Assembly: GCA_006384855.1 (NCBI GenBank)
Contig: VCJN01002299.1
Span: 62,001-126,000, forward strand
Length of the DNA stretch: 64,000 nt
Direction: 5' to 3'
Origin: Tetraselmis striata
Taxonomy: Eukaryota; Chlorophyta; Chlorodendrophyceae; Chlorodendrales; Chlorodendraceae
The translations under genes and the position numbers were made by a program. Within the stretch, counting starts at the first letter, position 1. Each line of letters opens with the position of its first letter. Below are positions 32,501 through 43,391 of this stretch, in pieces. The notes under the pieces were generated by a model, which saw nothing but the letters and a program-made list of their open reading frames with translations, made no database searches and had not been told where the DNA came from.

Positions 32501-35173
32501 ATACGATTGGATTGACCTACTTCGGAGATACATTTCTACTCCTGGGTATGGGCCGCCTTCCGCCGCCTCGCCCTCCATCCCCCCCTCCCCCTCCCCCCAG
32601 CTTCATCTTGCCGCCGCACGGAAGAAGTCCCGGCCGCTGCCCCGCCGCGGGGCCGCCCTTCCGCAACAACCTGACAGACATGGGTCCTCCGCTTGGCGCT
32701 GCCCTGTGACAGTGCCTGCGGGCTGTGTGCGAGGACAACGACCTCAACCGCAAGGCGGTGCTCAACTCCTCAAACTTTTACGCCGTGGAGGCGCTGCGGA
32801 TGCGGGAGCTGGTGCGCACCCGCGTTGCTTCATCCCATGCCCCCCCCCCCCCCCCCCGGGGCTAAAAGCCCGTATTTGTTGCGCGTGCACCATCTTGCGT
32901 TGCTGCAGTCCTTGCGTTTGGGGGGAGGAGGGGGGGGGGGGGGGGGGGGCAGTGTTTACAGCGCCTCCTGCTTCTACAAATACCTCCTCCCCCCCTCAGC
33001 CGCCTTGACGAATGTCGGCGGAACACAGATGGCCTGGCTTGCATTGGTACGCGAGTAGCCCGCCTGCAGTAAGGATTACACCTTAATCATAGCCGCTGTC
33101 ACCACGCTGCCTGTAATGATTACGATCTCGGCCTCATGGGGTTTTGGGTTGCGACACATATCACCTGACCCCCCTACCCTGCCGACCGCCCCCCCCCCCC
33201 CTTTCCCCGCCCATGTCCCCGCTCCCTTTCTCCTCCCGGACCCTCCCCCCCGTTCGTACTTGCAGGAGCTGCAGTCCACAATAATCAGCGACACGGTGGC
33301 GCCGCTCCTGGAGGCACTACGCCTCAACCAGGACTGGCTGAAGGACACGCCCCGGCCCTTGCCGCGGCGGCGCAACACCAAAAACTTCATTGCGCGGCCC
33401 GAGAGCGACAGCCCCGACCACGCGCCCGTGGGCAACGGCAGCGTCATGCAGGACACGTCGGATCGCGGTGTGCGAGGCTGCGGGCCGCCCGTGGGTGGGC
33501 CCCCCCTGGGAGGCCCGCCGCTGGGCGGCGCGGCGAAGAAGGAGGTGTCATGGAAGAGCGGCCAGATGGCGGCCGCCGCGGAGGCGTCGGTCTATGATGA
33601 GGAGCCGGTGGAGAAAAAGATTGTCTTCACCAACACGTTTTCCACGCGCAGTCCGGTGCCCCCGGCCAGCGGCCCCATCGCGGCGCTGCTGCAGGAGCTG
33701 GGCAAACCGCCGCCAAATGACAGCAACCAGAATGGGGGCGGGCAGGGGTGAGCGCTTGCCTCCCCCCCCCCCCCCCCCCTTCCCTCTTTGCACCCTCCCC
33801 CCCCCCCCCCCCCCCTTAGCTTCTCGCCCTCCCCTTTCAACTTCCCCCGTGCCGCGCATTGTCATGTCTAGTAGGTGCCATGTAGTGTTTGGCCGTGTCG
33901 TGTCGAGTCGTGTCCCGGGATTGGGCATGTGTTCATCCGGCTCTATTCTGTTCTTGTGGTCCCATGGCAAGCGGTCAAGTGCTGTGTCCCCCATGTGCTT
34001 ACGCATACTGCATGCATATCAACGCTAATCTTTTTCCGTGTTTGGTCACTGCATGTTTCGTCCGAGCATGAGGCATGTGGAAGTGCGTGTTTTGCTCTAC
34101 CCTGCTGTGTGATATCATGCAGTGCCGTGCAGCGCCATGCTTTCACAAGTGCATGTCCTCTCATGTCGTACCGTACCGTTTCAAGGCGTGGCATGTCAGC
34201 CGTGCCCAGTCGAGTCGTGTCGTGTCGTATCAGCTGGTCTCGTCCCGTGCCATGTCGTGTCATCTCGTCCCATGACGCGGCATGCCGTGTCGTCTAATGT
34301 CATGCTGTGTCGGTGCCGTGTCATGTCGTGTCGTGCGATGTCATGTCATGTTGTCTTGTCTCTTGTCATGGCATGTCGCGCTATGCTGTGTCGCATCATA
34401 CCGTCTCGCCTGGTCCCATGTCATGTCGTGTGATGTCAAATCATGGCGTGGCGTGTCATGTCTCGTCTCGTCCCGTGTCATGTCATGCCGCAACGTGTCA
34501 TGTCATGATGTGTCATTTCATGTCAAGGTGTGTCATGTCATGTCATGGCGCATCGTGTCATGGCATGTCAAGATGGGTAATATTATGTCGTGTAGCACCG
34601 TTATATGCACTTGGAACACCTATTTTTGGTTTTGTCTGTGTCGTGTTATGCCATCTTCTGCCACACAGAGCCCCTGGCCTGTGACCCATGGGCGAGACTC
34701 CAACCCACACGTGATGGAGGAGATGACCACCCACTAAGCCCATTTTCTTTTTCGAAAGCTCACCGGAACCGTGCTAGCTGCATGCCTTCCAATTGGGTGC
34801 GCTGACGGGCCTGTTCCGCATGGCGTTGTGCAGGCGGAAACCCACGCGAGTCGACTCCTTCCCGGTGCTGGATGATGCTGCAGGTGCGGTCAAGCTGTCA
34901 CGAGGGCGGCGTGCGGTCAAGGGGGCTGGGTGTGCCTGCCTGGATCGCCGATTATTCGTTTGCCGGCACTATTGAGAAGTGCCGCCTGTAGTCATTCACT
35001 TTTTTCTTCTCCAGCTGCACATGATGGGGACTGACAAAGCCCGCTACTTACCACGCGCAGATGAGCGGGCGTACTCCAACTCGTATGCAACCACAGAGGC
35101 ACGGTCCGAGACCTCCCAGGCCAGCCTGGACTATTTTCTGGCGCAGCAGTGCGCGCAAAACTTGTTAGATTAG
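25084..35173 (+). CDS. Armadillo-repeat protein, 16 exons, 968 aa
   Basis: Exons: 25,084-25,245; 25,633-25,755; 25,867-26,163; 26,266-26,391; 26,666-26,894; 27,406-27,653; 28,306-28,512; 28,815-28,968; 29,619-29,794; 30,470-30,672; 30,820-30,865; 31,743-31,934; 32,713-32,811; 33,266-33,747; 34,834-34,883; 35,061-35,173. All use GT-AG and phases close to 968 residues. Residues about 35-750 are tandem armadillo repeats (LRTLADLSVNES, VCTALANMSLDP, LSNLAAHKP, VLRNLAAKG, ATLAHLAQHDP), an alpha-solenoid that binds partner proteins. Residues 755-914 form a basic, Pro-rich low-complexity tail. The specific partner is unknown; I do not recognise a named orthologue. Start is the first in-frame ATG of an exon splicing in phase. 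The last two exons are less sure: if the donor at 33,748 is skipped, a TGA at 33,749-33,751 ends the protein after exon 14. Confidence 0.8.
32220..32520 (+). repeat. GGATT/ATTAG pentanucleotide repeat in intron
   Basis: Intron 12 of the armadillo gene contains about 300 bases of imperfect five-base repeats (GGATT and variants) with a pure ATTAG run at about 32,350-32,410. Confidence 0.9.
33860..34600 (+). repeat. Degenerate CATGTCGTG repeat in intron
   Basis: Intron 14 of the armadillo gene contains roughly 700 bases built of five-base steps such as GTCAT, GTCGT and GTGTC. It keeps a strong five-base rhythm but few perfect units. Open frames on the plus strand here (Cys, Val, Met, Ser-rich) are by-products. 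Confidence 0.8.
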
Positions 35174-35361
35174 CGACCCCCCTTCCCCCACCGCCCCCTC
35201 CTCCCCAGCAAGGTGTCTGCCCGCACGCTACGCCAGCCATGTAGACATATCAGAATGTGGTTTCTGCCCCGATGGCCCCGCGCCCTTCTCCTCCCCCCTC
35301 CCGCCTCCCCGTCGCCTCTGTATTCCCCTGTTGCTGCCTTTGCCAGTCCGCCCTAATACAT

Positions 35362-35366
35362 TGTAA
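35362..35366 (+). promoter_or_regulatory. TGTAA polyadenylation signal of the armadillo gene
   Basis: TGTAA lies 189 bases after the stop codon. This pentamer is the usual green-algal poly(A) signal. Confidence 0.4.
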
Positions 35367-35373
35367 GTTGTGC

Positions 35374-37390
35374 CGTATGGTGGGAGTGGTGCGACAGCGT
35401 TTCACTGTGTTGTACACGCACCCCGCTCATTTTGACATGGCAAAACGCTGATGACCGGTGGCTGAGCGTTACCACCTCCGGCAACATCCGTCATTGGATA
35501 TTCAATAGTATATGTTTATTGTTGCTATACACCAAATCTTGGGCAGATGGCTTGAATCAGGATGTAGGCCTGCTGCTGCCGTGACACGCGCATATTCAGG
35601 CTCGCGTAGTGCGCCTTGCTATATACTGTTGCTTTCAGTGCTACCTGGTACTGACGGGCCGCGGAACACGTTATCCGATTATGTGCATGGCCCACATGGC
35701 CACAAGAAACTGTACTGGATCAGCCACGACGACTGCTGAAGTGCTGATGATATGATCCAAAACAATTGCCGCTGCGGCCCGTGGTCATGCATGGGTAAAT
35801 TTATTTTTTGGGCATCACAGCGCATTAGTAGTAGCGCGGTAGGCCTAGCGCCCTTGCTATATAAGACGTGGTGCATGTGTGCGCTTGCTGAAGCGAACCG
35901 TGTTGGAATAAACCGGCACAGCACATCTTCCATGACGATCATCGATTCGGGTAGCAAGAATGAATGACAGATGTGGCATGCTGTAAACAAATAGTAGTAT
36001 ATTCACTACACTATTACATATGCTGACAAATGCAATTACCGCGTATATTAATGACAACCATCATAGGCTGGTGGCGGACTCGGACTCGCAACTCGGTATA
36101 TTCGTAGTCAATTGCTATAATCATTAACTCGCATGATATCAGTATTTTATTGTATATCTACGTATTGTTATTCTCATCTCGTGCTACCTATACACTGGTC
36201 CACATTGATTCCCATTTTGCCTGCAGCCCAGCCTCCATATTTTGCGCAAGTACACTGTTCCAATATTGCACGTACATTCACTACCTGCATGCCCACATAT
36301 CACATAGAATCGAATCACTGCGACATCAGCAGATCCGCCTGAGGTGCAGCAGCACCTACAACTACGCAGTTGCTTTGTACCGCATAGCGTTGAATCGTTG
36401 TCGGTATTATTATTGTATGTACTTGATGCTCGCAAGCAATCGCATGAGACAAGGTTTCCGGCGGCGGTTCAGCATGCGGTATGGGAATGATATGACGAAT
36501 ATAAATCCATGGGAACGAATATATTCATGGGAATACATGGGTATCAATAGGAATGGATGACAGGAATATAAATACATACATATATATATATACATACATA
36601 CATGTGTACATATGAATATATTTTTATATATACATATGGGGAAGAATCCACGGCTGAGTCAGCATGTGCAGGGCGGCCTGATGCTGTGCATCATTTGGCG
36701 CAGTTCATCAACGAAACCCAGCAGCACAGTACATTGTGCGACCGCTCGAGAGTACAGAATGGGCCCCTAACAAATGTTGCTATAGTTGCATGTCATGTTT
36801 TCCAACGACAGATTAATTATCACATCTTTACCGGTAAAGGCGTTTTTTATTTTGGCATATCTTTATGATTACATGGGGTTCCACAGCACCAGCCCGAGGG
36901 AGCAAAATGACACACGCCACATATCTTCAGAGATGCTAGGCGTGTAGCAGGCAGTCGGATATTAGGGTTTTAGGTTTAGTAAAAAAACCCCATTGACTAC
37001 CCATACTACACAGACAGACGTATTCTCGGATTCTCGGTTGGCTCGAACATGTCAGCCCGATGGGCTTTGAATGTCTGCGCTGTCGCACGGTAATTTGTCA
37101 TCATGGGTGCCTCACAAGCGCCCTACAGGGGCAGCTGGCGGCTAGCCCCGATGTGGCGATGGCCGCGGGCGGGTCAAAAGGCCCTCTGTGCAAAATATTT
37201 GGCATTGATGCCACATGGCAAACAATAGCGACTGGCCGCATTGCCCGGCACGAAGCGCCGGAACACGACAACTTCAAAGGAGAGCTGGTGAAGAGCCGAC
37301 GCAGCCCTGAAGACCCGCAATTCTGTGTACGTACGGTAGCCCCATCCCATAGCACTGGATCCCGCCCCATTTTCCCGCCTAGGATCCGTT
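35374..37390. other. Convergent intergenic region, no gene seen
   Basis: Lies between the 3' ends of the armadillo gene and the NSE2-like gene. It includes an AT microsatellite at about 36,565-36,640 and telomere-like TTAGGGTTTTAGGTTTAG at about 36,962. No coding frame of note. Confidence 0.5.
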
Positions 37391-37395
37391 TTCCT

Positions 37396-37400
37396 TTACA
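37396..37400 (-). promoter_or_regulatory. TGTAA polyadenylation signal of the NSE2-like gene
   Basis: On the minus strand TGTAA lies 94 bases after the stop codon. Confidence 0.5.
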
Positions 37401-37493
37401 TGGCCCATTGTCCGTGATGCATTTCTTGGTAGGGCGTGTGTATCACCGACTGGGCGGCTTCCCCATTGTGGGCCCCTCGATGGGGCCCCGGCC

Positions 37494-40400
37494 TCACTCG
37501 ATCTCCACGGCGTCCGACTCCGCGCGCTTCACCTGCGGCCGCGACTTGAGCACTTTCTGCTTGCGGATCACGCGGCGCGCCGGCTTGAGCTGCGCGGCCG
37601 TGATGAAGTAGGAGGCGCCTGCGGTGGTGTGGGGCAAACGTCAGGGTGTTGCTCGTGCCAAGGTTTTCAAGGTCAGAGCTATTCAACGTTATACTAGGGT
37701 TTCGAACCCTATATGATAAACCCGGTTACCAGGGGCAGCCCTGCCTCAGGGCCACTGGCAACGTAGGATAATTATCAGGGTGTTTAAAGCTCTTGGCGGT
37801 GTGGCATGCAATTTCAGGGTTTCGAAAGAACCTAGGTCCTGCACCTGCAATCATCACTTGTCAGGGTACTGTTTTTTTTTTAGTATTTTGGCTTTCGGAG
37901 GACTAATGCCAAGGTGTTGCCCTTCCAAGGTGCTGCCTTTCCATACACACCCTTGGGGCTCGGGCACGTCGTTTTAGGGTTTCAGAGCGCCCGGAGGTAA
38001 ACCTCTAATTATAAAGCCTCCGCGTACCTCTGGCACTTTGCTTCAAGTTGTTGCCACTGCTACCATAAGAGGGTCGGAGGATGAGTATGAGGAGGAGGGA
38101 GGGGGGGGGGGACGGGGGGGGGGGGGGATAGGGGGGGCATTGCCTGCGATGGGGGAGGGAACGGGCTGGCCGCCTCGCCCCTTGCTGGCGATGTACGCCA
38201 TGATGGGCTGCTTCTCGTACACGTAGCCGCTCTGGTCCTCCACCGGCTCCAGCAGCTCCAGCACCTGCGGGCCGCCAAAACAGTGACTCAGTCGCAGGCA
38301 GTGAAACCCTACGGAACCCATTCAACGGCATGGCATCCTAATGTATGCATCCTAATGTCGACCTTGTCCCACTGCCACCGCTGCCACCGCCGCCAGGACG
38401 CTGTGGTCCGGCGGCGGAGGAACATTGACGTCCGGACTCGAACAATACATAGGTAAAAGAGGCAGCCATCTGAAAGTCCCTAGCTTGGCCGAGACTCCGA
38501 AGTGTGCACCCAGGACTTGGGCTGCGGCATCCCGTACAGTACAGCGTTGTTCTACGCGTGCCGGCGCGGTCACCTACTACAGGCCGCAAAATAACAGGGA
38601 CAACGGTACAAATCCGTGCGAAGGCTGCCCGCCACATGGCATCGAATCGCTTCCTGCAGTTTGCGGGCTTGGCATGGTGCACCCTCGAACTAGTAGCCCA
38701 TGCCCATCGTCGCATGGATGCGGTGGCGCGTGCTAGCGAAAAACGCTAATGGGAGTGGTGTTGGCGAATCGTTTGCATGTGAGACGGCTCGCCGCGTTAC
38801 ATCAAACGCACACAGTGTACACCCAGGGTCCGTTGGGTTATTTATATGCACCACATTTATACAGCATGTAGGTCTGTGTGGTGCCTCTCGTGCGTCACGA
38901 GCCCGTGCCCTCGCAGATCGCTGGGGCTCCAAAGTGGCGTAACATTCGGTTGCTAGTGTCCGCACGCGGCGGGTATTTTGCTTGTACGTTAAAATTAGTG
39001 CACGAAACATAGAAGGCGGCGCGGCTGCAAGTATCCGGGTCTCTACCTCTGCTCGACCCGAAGGACTTGGGCAGCGCGCGATCGGTGCGCGCAACGTGTG
39101 CGCGTGTGCGCGTCATGGTCACGGGCAGGATTCGAACCTGTCGCCCGTTGCGCACGAGGCAAGTGTCTTACACTCGCCCCTACCTGTAGGCGGGATAACG
39201 CCACATACCCACATTTTCTAGTATCTTTTTTTTCTGTTTATATCCTCTCCCAATTGGTGCGGCCTCTGCCACGCGCCGCAGTAGCAATTGTTTGCGAGTA
39301 CAGAGCGTCGGTGTGATTTTGTGGACTGTAGTATAAGAACGCCGCGAATACCGGTAGGAAAACTGCGCTACCTGCCAGAGGTCAACGGTAGACTAAACTA
39401 TAGCAGCGAGACTGCAGCAAATGTTGCTGTAGGTTACCCGCAAGCGCACTGAGAGGCCTATGATAGGGGCTCTCACACGCGAGTCTGCACCCGCAAGTCG
39501 CAACTGCTCTGTAGGGGCGGGGCGGGGAAGATGGAGGAATAGGGAGACAAGGGGGGGGGGGGGGGGGGGGGCTCTCACCGGCCTGAGGGTCAGCGGGCAG
39601 GCCTGGTTGACGGACACCTCGTTGCTGTCGTCGGCCATGACAAGATCGGCGTCGGGGTCCTCCTCACCGCCGTTGGGGTCCACCACCGCCCGCAGCTCGC
39701 GATCAAAGCGCACCATGTGCTCGCTGGTGCTGGGGTCGAACCTGGTCAATGGAGGAGGGGAAGGGGGCAATGAGTCAACGCACGCAGCAGACAGGAACTC
39801 TCCGGGGTCCGTACCGCTCTTGCATTCGCTGCACCCATTCGTGTGGGAGCAATGTGACAAGTCCGATGTCTGCATACGGTACAATTAAATACGGTCCGCA
39901 AGCCCCTAAAAATGTGAATTGTTTTGCACCTTTGGGTCGGAATATTCGTGTTGTATTCAAGCCCTGTTCTGACCGATTTCTCCGTTTTAATACTTTCTTT
40001 GCTCTGCACAGGGGGTCAGAAACGTTGTTTATCCGCACACAGTTTGTGTTTGTACGGTATGCCACGGTTACGGGAACGATGTGTGCCTGAGATTTTTAAA
40101 GGGCGGGTACAGGAACGATACCGCACTGCCGGGTGGAAAGCGCTGTGCTTCTGAGGCGCATGTTGTCTCGATTGTTACCTTGGCTTTGCGAGCCATCCGT
40201 GCCCAAGGCGCGACGCTCGCCACACGGCAGCGTGATATCGCATATATACCCGGCGTAACCCCAGATACACATTGTGCGTGTACTCGGAAAAACCCCTAAA
40301 ACTTTAAACTACCCCCCCCCCCCCCCCCCGGAGACTTCAACTGTAGGTTTCATTGTGGATCGATGCAGCGATCTACAGATCCTCAAATCGGGAACACCAA

Positions 40401-42355
40401 GCTCCGAAACCAGTGCGACACTCTAGCTGAGGAGGGTAGTTCAATCAATCTTGCTTTCTCGTCTCTGCACTTCCCGATCGCGCACTGCACCACCCACCCG
40501 ACTGACCAAATGACTCCCTAAGGCAGAAGTGCCGCGGCGAGCGCATACGTACAGTACTTTCTGGGCTGCGGCAACTTGGATAAGCGTCCCTGCGGTGAGG
40601 GTTGACCGGATGTAGCGACTTGACAGTGGTGACAAGCTGCAAAGAGGGCTACGCCATTTACCCACTCGGGAGGCGGGTAATCAGTGGCGCCCGTCCAACC
40701 CCCTGCAGCTCTATGTAAGCACTCCCTAACCCCCTCCCCCCCCCCCCACTCTCTCTCTCCCCCGCCCTCTCCCTCTGTGACAAGCTGTCCTGAGATAGGC
40801 TTCCCGGGAATTCCACCAATAATTGCGCCTTGTCCCGAGGGCATCTAAGGTTTATGTTTATGGCCAATGCCAAACCCTACTTCGTAAACCCCTCAAAGAC
40901 CCTTGATTTTGGGTGGGTGGGGGGGGGGGGGGGGGGGGAACAGCGCTCACCCAGAAGCGGCCAGCATCTCCTCCCGCATGCGTGCCAGCTCCGCCTCAAA
41001 GTTGGTGGCCACCACTACCTCGCCGCTATTGACAGCCGGGGCCACGTAGGCCGAGGCCAGCTGGCGCAGCGCGCTCGCCTGCGCGCCCAGCTCCGCGTCG
41101 ATGCGCAGCATCTCCTCCACCGCGGCGCGCACCGCCGCCACGTTATCCTTCTGCCCGGGTGAGGCCGCGAGGTACTTGGCGCTCTCGATGAAATTGGTGT
41201 CAAAGTCGCTCATCTGCGAGAGATAGGGGCATCGCGGCCGACAGTGCTTCCCACCTTTAACAACCCCGCGCCAACTACTCGCGAGCGCCCCTCTTGGCTA
41301 CCAACGCTCAAGGCCACTCCCTCCCGTTCTCTCTGTTGCGCTATTTCTCATGGATTGCAGCAGCGCCGACTGGCTCGCGGGCCGCAATGAGGCCCAGTCT
41401 GAGGTGCTCACATGATGTCAGCAAGCCCCCGCTACACAGTGATGCCTTTCCACCTTGTAGGTACATGGCGTAAGACAGCCCCCCCTTGCGGCACCCTCAC
41501 ATTCCAAACTGCCGCTCTACCATTGACCCCCCCCAAAAAAACAGACACACACAATACACACCTTGTTATCTCCCTCCATCTCTCTCTCATGCTTTTTTAT
41601 CCCATCCCTCATACCCTGTCGCCGCACACTGGTTGTCGCTGTTGTCTTGCCGCCGTGTAGGCAAAATGCAGTCCAAATTGCCCCCGGTGTCTGCCGCCCT
41701 CTCTCTCTCACATGCTATCCCTTTCATGGGTCGTAGCCGTACGCCAGTTGACTCGCTTATAGCAAACGGGCGCAGCCTGATTTCACCCTCACCCGAATAA
41801 GAAGTGGATGAAGGGCGCATCTGCCTAGCGGGTGATTGTATACAGCGCAGTGGCAGTGGCAATGTGTGGGGCTACCAACATGACGCTGACACGCTGACAG
41901 CTGCACCAGAGACTGCCCTCGTCATGCATCCTCGTTGGAGGGGCACGGACCGTATCCAAACCCTATCCACCTCACATGCAGTTGCGTATAAACGTAGGCA
42001 CATTACTGAAGCATTCGTCGAGGAGGCGCCCAGGTGCCGGTAGGGCGATAGCGATAGCCGTGGCAGCAGCCTCGCTGGCGGGCCCGAGGCGGCGCACGCA
42101 GCCGGCATGGCATGAATATCCGCCCAGCCCCGCTTCCTTACATATCACACGACTAAGCACACATTTCCGACTCCCGCCCGCGTGTGCTCTCGCGGGGGGC
42201 AGGGGCGGCAAGGGAGGGGATATGAGGGGGGCGACATCGTCGCGGCGGTGCTGGTGGTGGTGGCTACTCGCCTGCATGGTTCTGAGCTGCTCCACGCGCG
42301 ACGCGCCGTTGTCCGCGATGTGGCGAAGCGTGTTTGTATCCATCGAGGTCGCCAT
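37494..42355 (-). CDS. NSE2/MMS21-like SMC5/6 SUMO ligase subunit, 251 aa
   Basis: Minus-strand exons: 42,272-42,355; 40,951-41,213; 39,579-39,741; 38,144-38,264; 37,494-37,618. They close to 251 residues, close to human NSE2 (247). The N-terminal two thirds is helical, as in family members that dock on SMC5. The C-terminal SP-RING-like region begins with ACPLTLRP (162-170), then DQSGYVYEK, SPIAGASYFITAAQL and a basic tail. In NSE2 this domain positions the SUMO-loaded E2 and acts in DNA repair. All four expected zinc ligands are replaced here (Ser182, Tyr184, Ser207, Ala212). Two introns begin with GC (42,271 and 38,143). The second exon starts with an ATG directly after an acceptor, so the true start is the upstream exon with CGCCATGG context. 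A U-box protein is the main alternative. Confidence 0.7.
38560..39212 (-). repeat. tRNA-headed long repeat, inverted copy inside NSE2 intron
   Basis: Reverse complement of the 3,757-4,470 repeat. The tRNA-like head is at about 39,118-39,186 (B box GGTTCGAATCC, anticodon-loop-like CTCGTGC) and the tail reaches about 38,560. It lies in the third intron of the NSE2-like gene in the same orientation as that gene. Confidence 0.7.
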
Positions 42356-42393
42356 GGCGAGCCCGCTTGTGTAGGTGGCGGGGTGGGGTCCGA

Positions 42394-42396
42394 GAG

Positions 42397-42424
<28 letters not shown>
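42394..42424 (-). repeat. Poly-C (sense) tract just upstream of the NSE2 start
   Basis: About 30 uninterrupted G bases on the plus strand, that is C on the sense strand, end about 40 bases before the ATG at 42,355. The position suggests either a 5'-UTR intron of the same poly-C type seen in this gene or a core promoter feature. Confidence 0.6.
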
Positions 42425-42427
<3 letters not shown>

Positions 42428-42429
42428 GA

Positions 42430-43391
42430 TTCTCGATTTCTCGGACGACGATCCGAGAAGACGGCCCTCGGGCTGTCGTGGCGCTGTGCGGGTGTGCGGC
42501 CGTAAGACACGCGCCGTGCAAGCGACGACTCGGTGCGCTTCGTGAGGGTTAAAGACGGGAGCGAGGAGGTTTTCAGAGGGCGTCGTGAGAGGTGGTGCTG
42601 GCCTTGAGTTGTAGCGAGTGCGCGACCAGTCGTCTCCGTCTATCGCGACACTTCGAACCTCGCGGCGCACAAATTCAAAGCTGCGCCCGCTGATGCTCCA
42701 AGCAGGCGGGTTTCACTTCTGCCAGTCCTGTCCCGGGGGCGGGAAAAATGTCGGCGTGTTCTCGACGACTACCCCCAAAAAACAAAATATAGTCGCTATA
42801 GCCACATGAGCTAGCTGCAAAAGGCGATCAGGAAGCCACCCGAAGAGGAAATACAAAACGTCCACAACAGCAATTGCGCGGTGGACTATACCAACATGAA
42901 TGCATAACTTTCAATTTTCAAATATAACTGCTGCAGCCGCCTGCTGTAATCCTTATGTACTGTAAACTAGCGACTACGGGTACCCGTACTTCTGAAAAGA
43001 AAACCTATTGTCCACCACCGGTCGTACGGGTACTAACGACAACCCGTACAGTGGTTGGTACTGGTACTACCTACTTACACGTACCGTGATACTCATAATG
43101 TACTACCGGCGGGCTCAATATCAAAATAAATTATGTAAAAGTACAAGAATCAGTTTCGCGCCGCTCAATGTAGCAGTCGCTAGTCGCTATCCTGAGCAGC
43201 TGCGCGCCCGCTAGCGACTAAGGATTAGTCGCTATATGCTGAGGATCATTATCATCATGCACATCGGCGCGCCGGCTGCCCAAATCAATTGGCACTCTCT
43301 CGTCGTCGATCCGACCCATCGCCAGCCAGACCAAGACAACGATCGCCTGCTTTGCTGCTATACCTTCCCAAACGCTTGCGGCCTGCTAGTG
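42430..43391. promoter_or_regulatory. Divergent intergenic region between NSE2-like and plastid genes
   Basis: About 1 kb separates the two divergently transcribed starts and must contain both promoters. It contains a copy of a short dispersed repeat (GGGTTTCACTTCTGCCAGTC near 42,708) and several GGGTACCCGT-type motifs near 42,970-43,050. No clear TATA or initiator was identified. Confidence 0.4.

Noticed and set aside
34075-34737. Plus-strand frames of 100-150 residues rich in Cys, Val, Met and Ser
   Set aside because: They translate the five-base CATGTCGTG-type repeat within an armadillo-gene intron.
36962-36985. Telomere-like TTAGGGTTTTAGGTTTAG
   Set aside because: Only one or two imperfect units; too short to call an interstitial telomere array.
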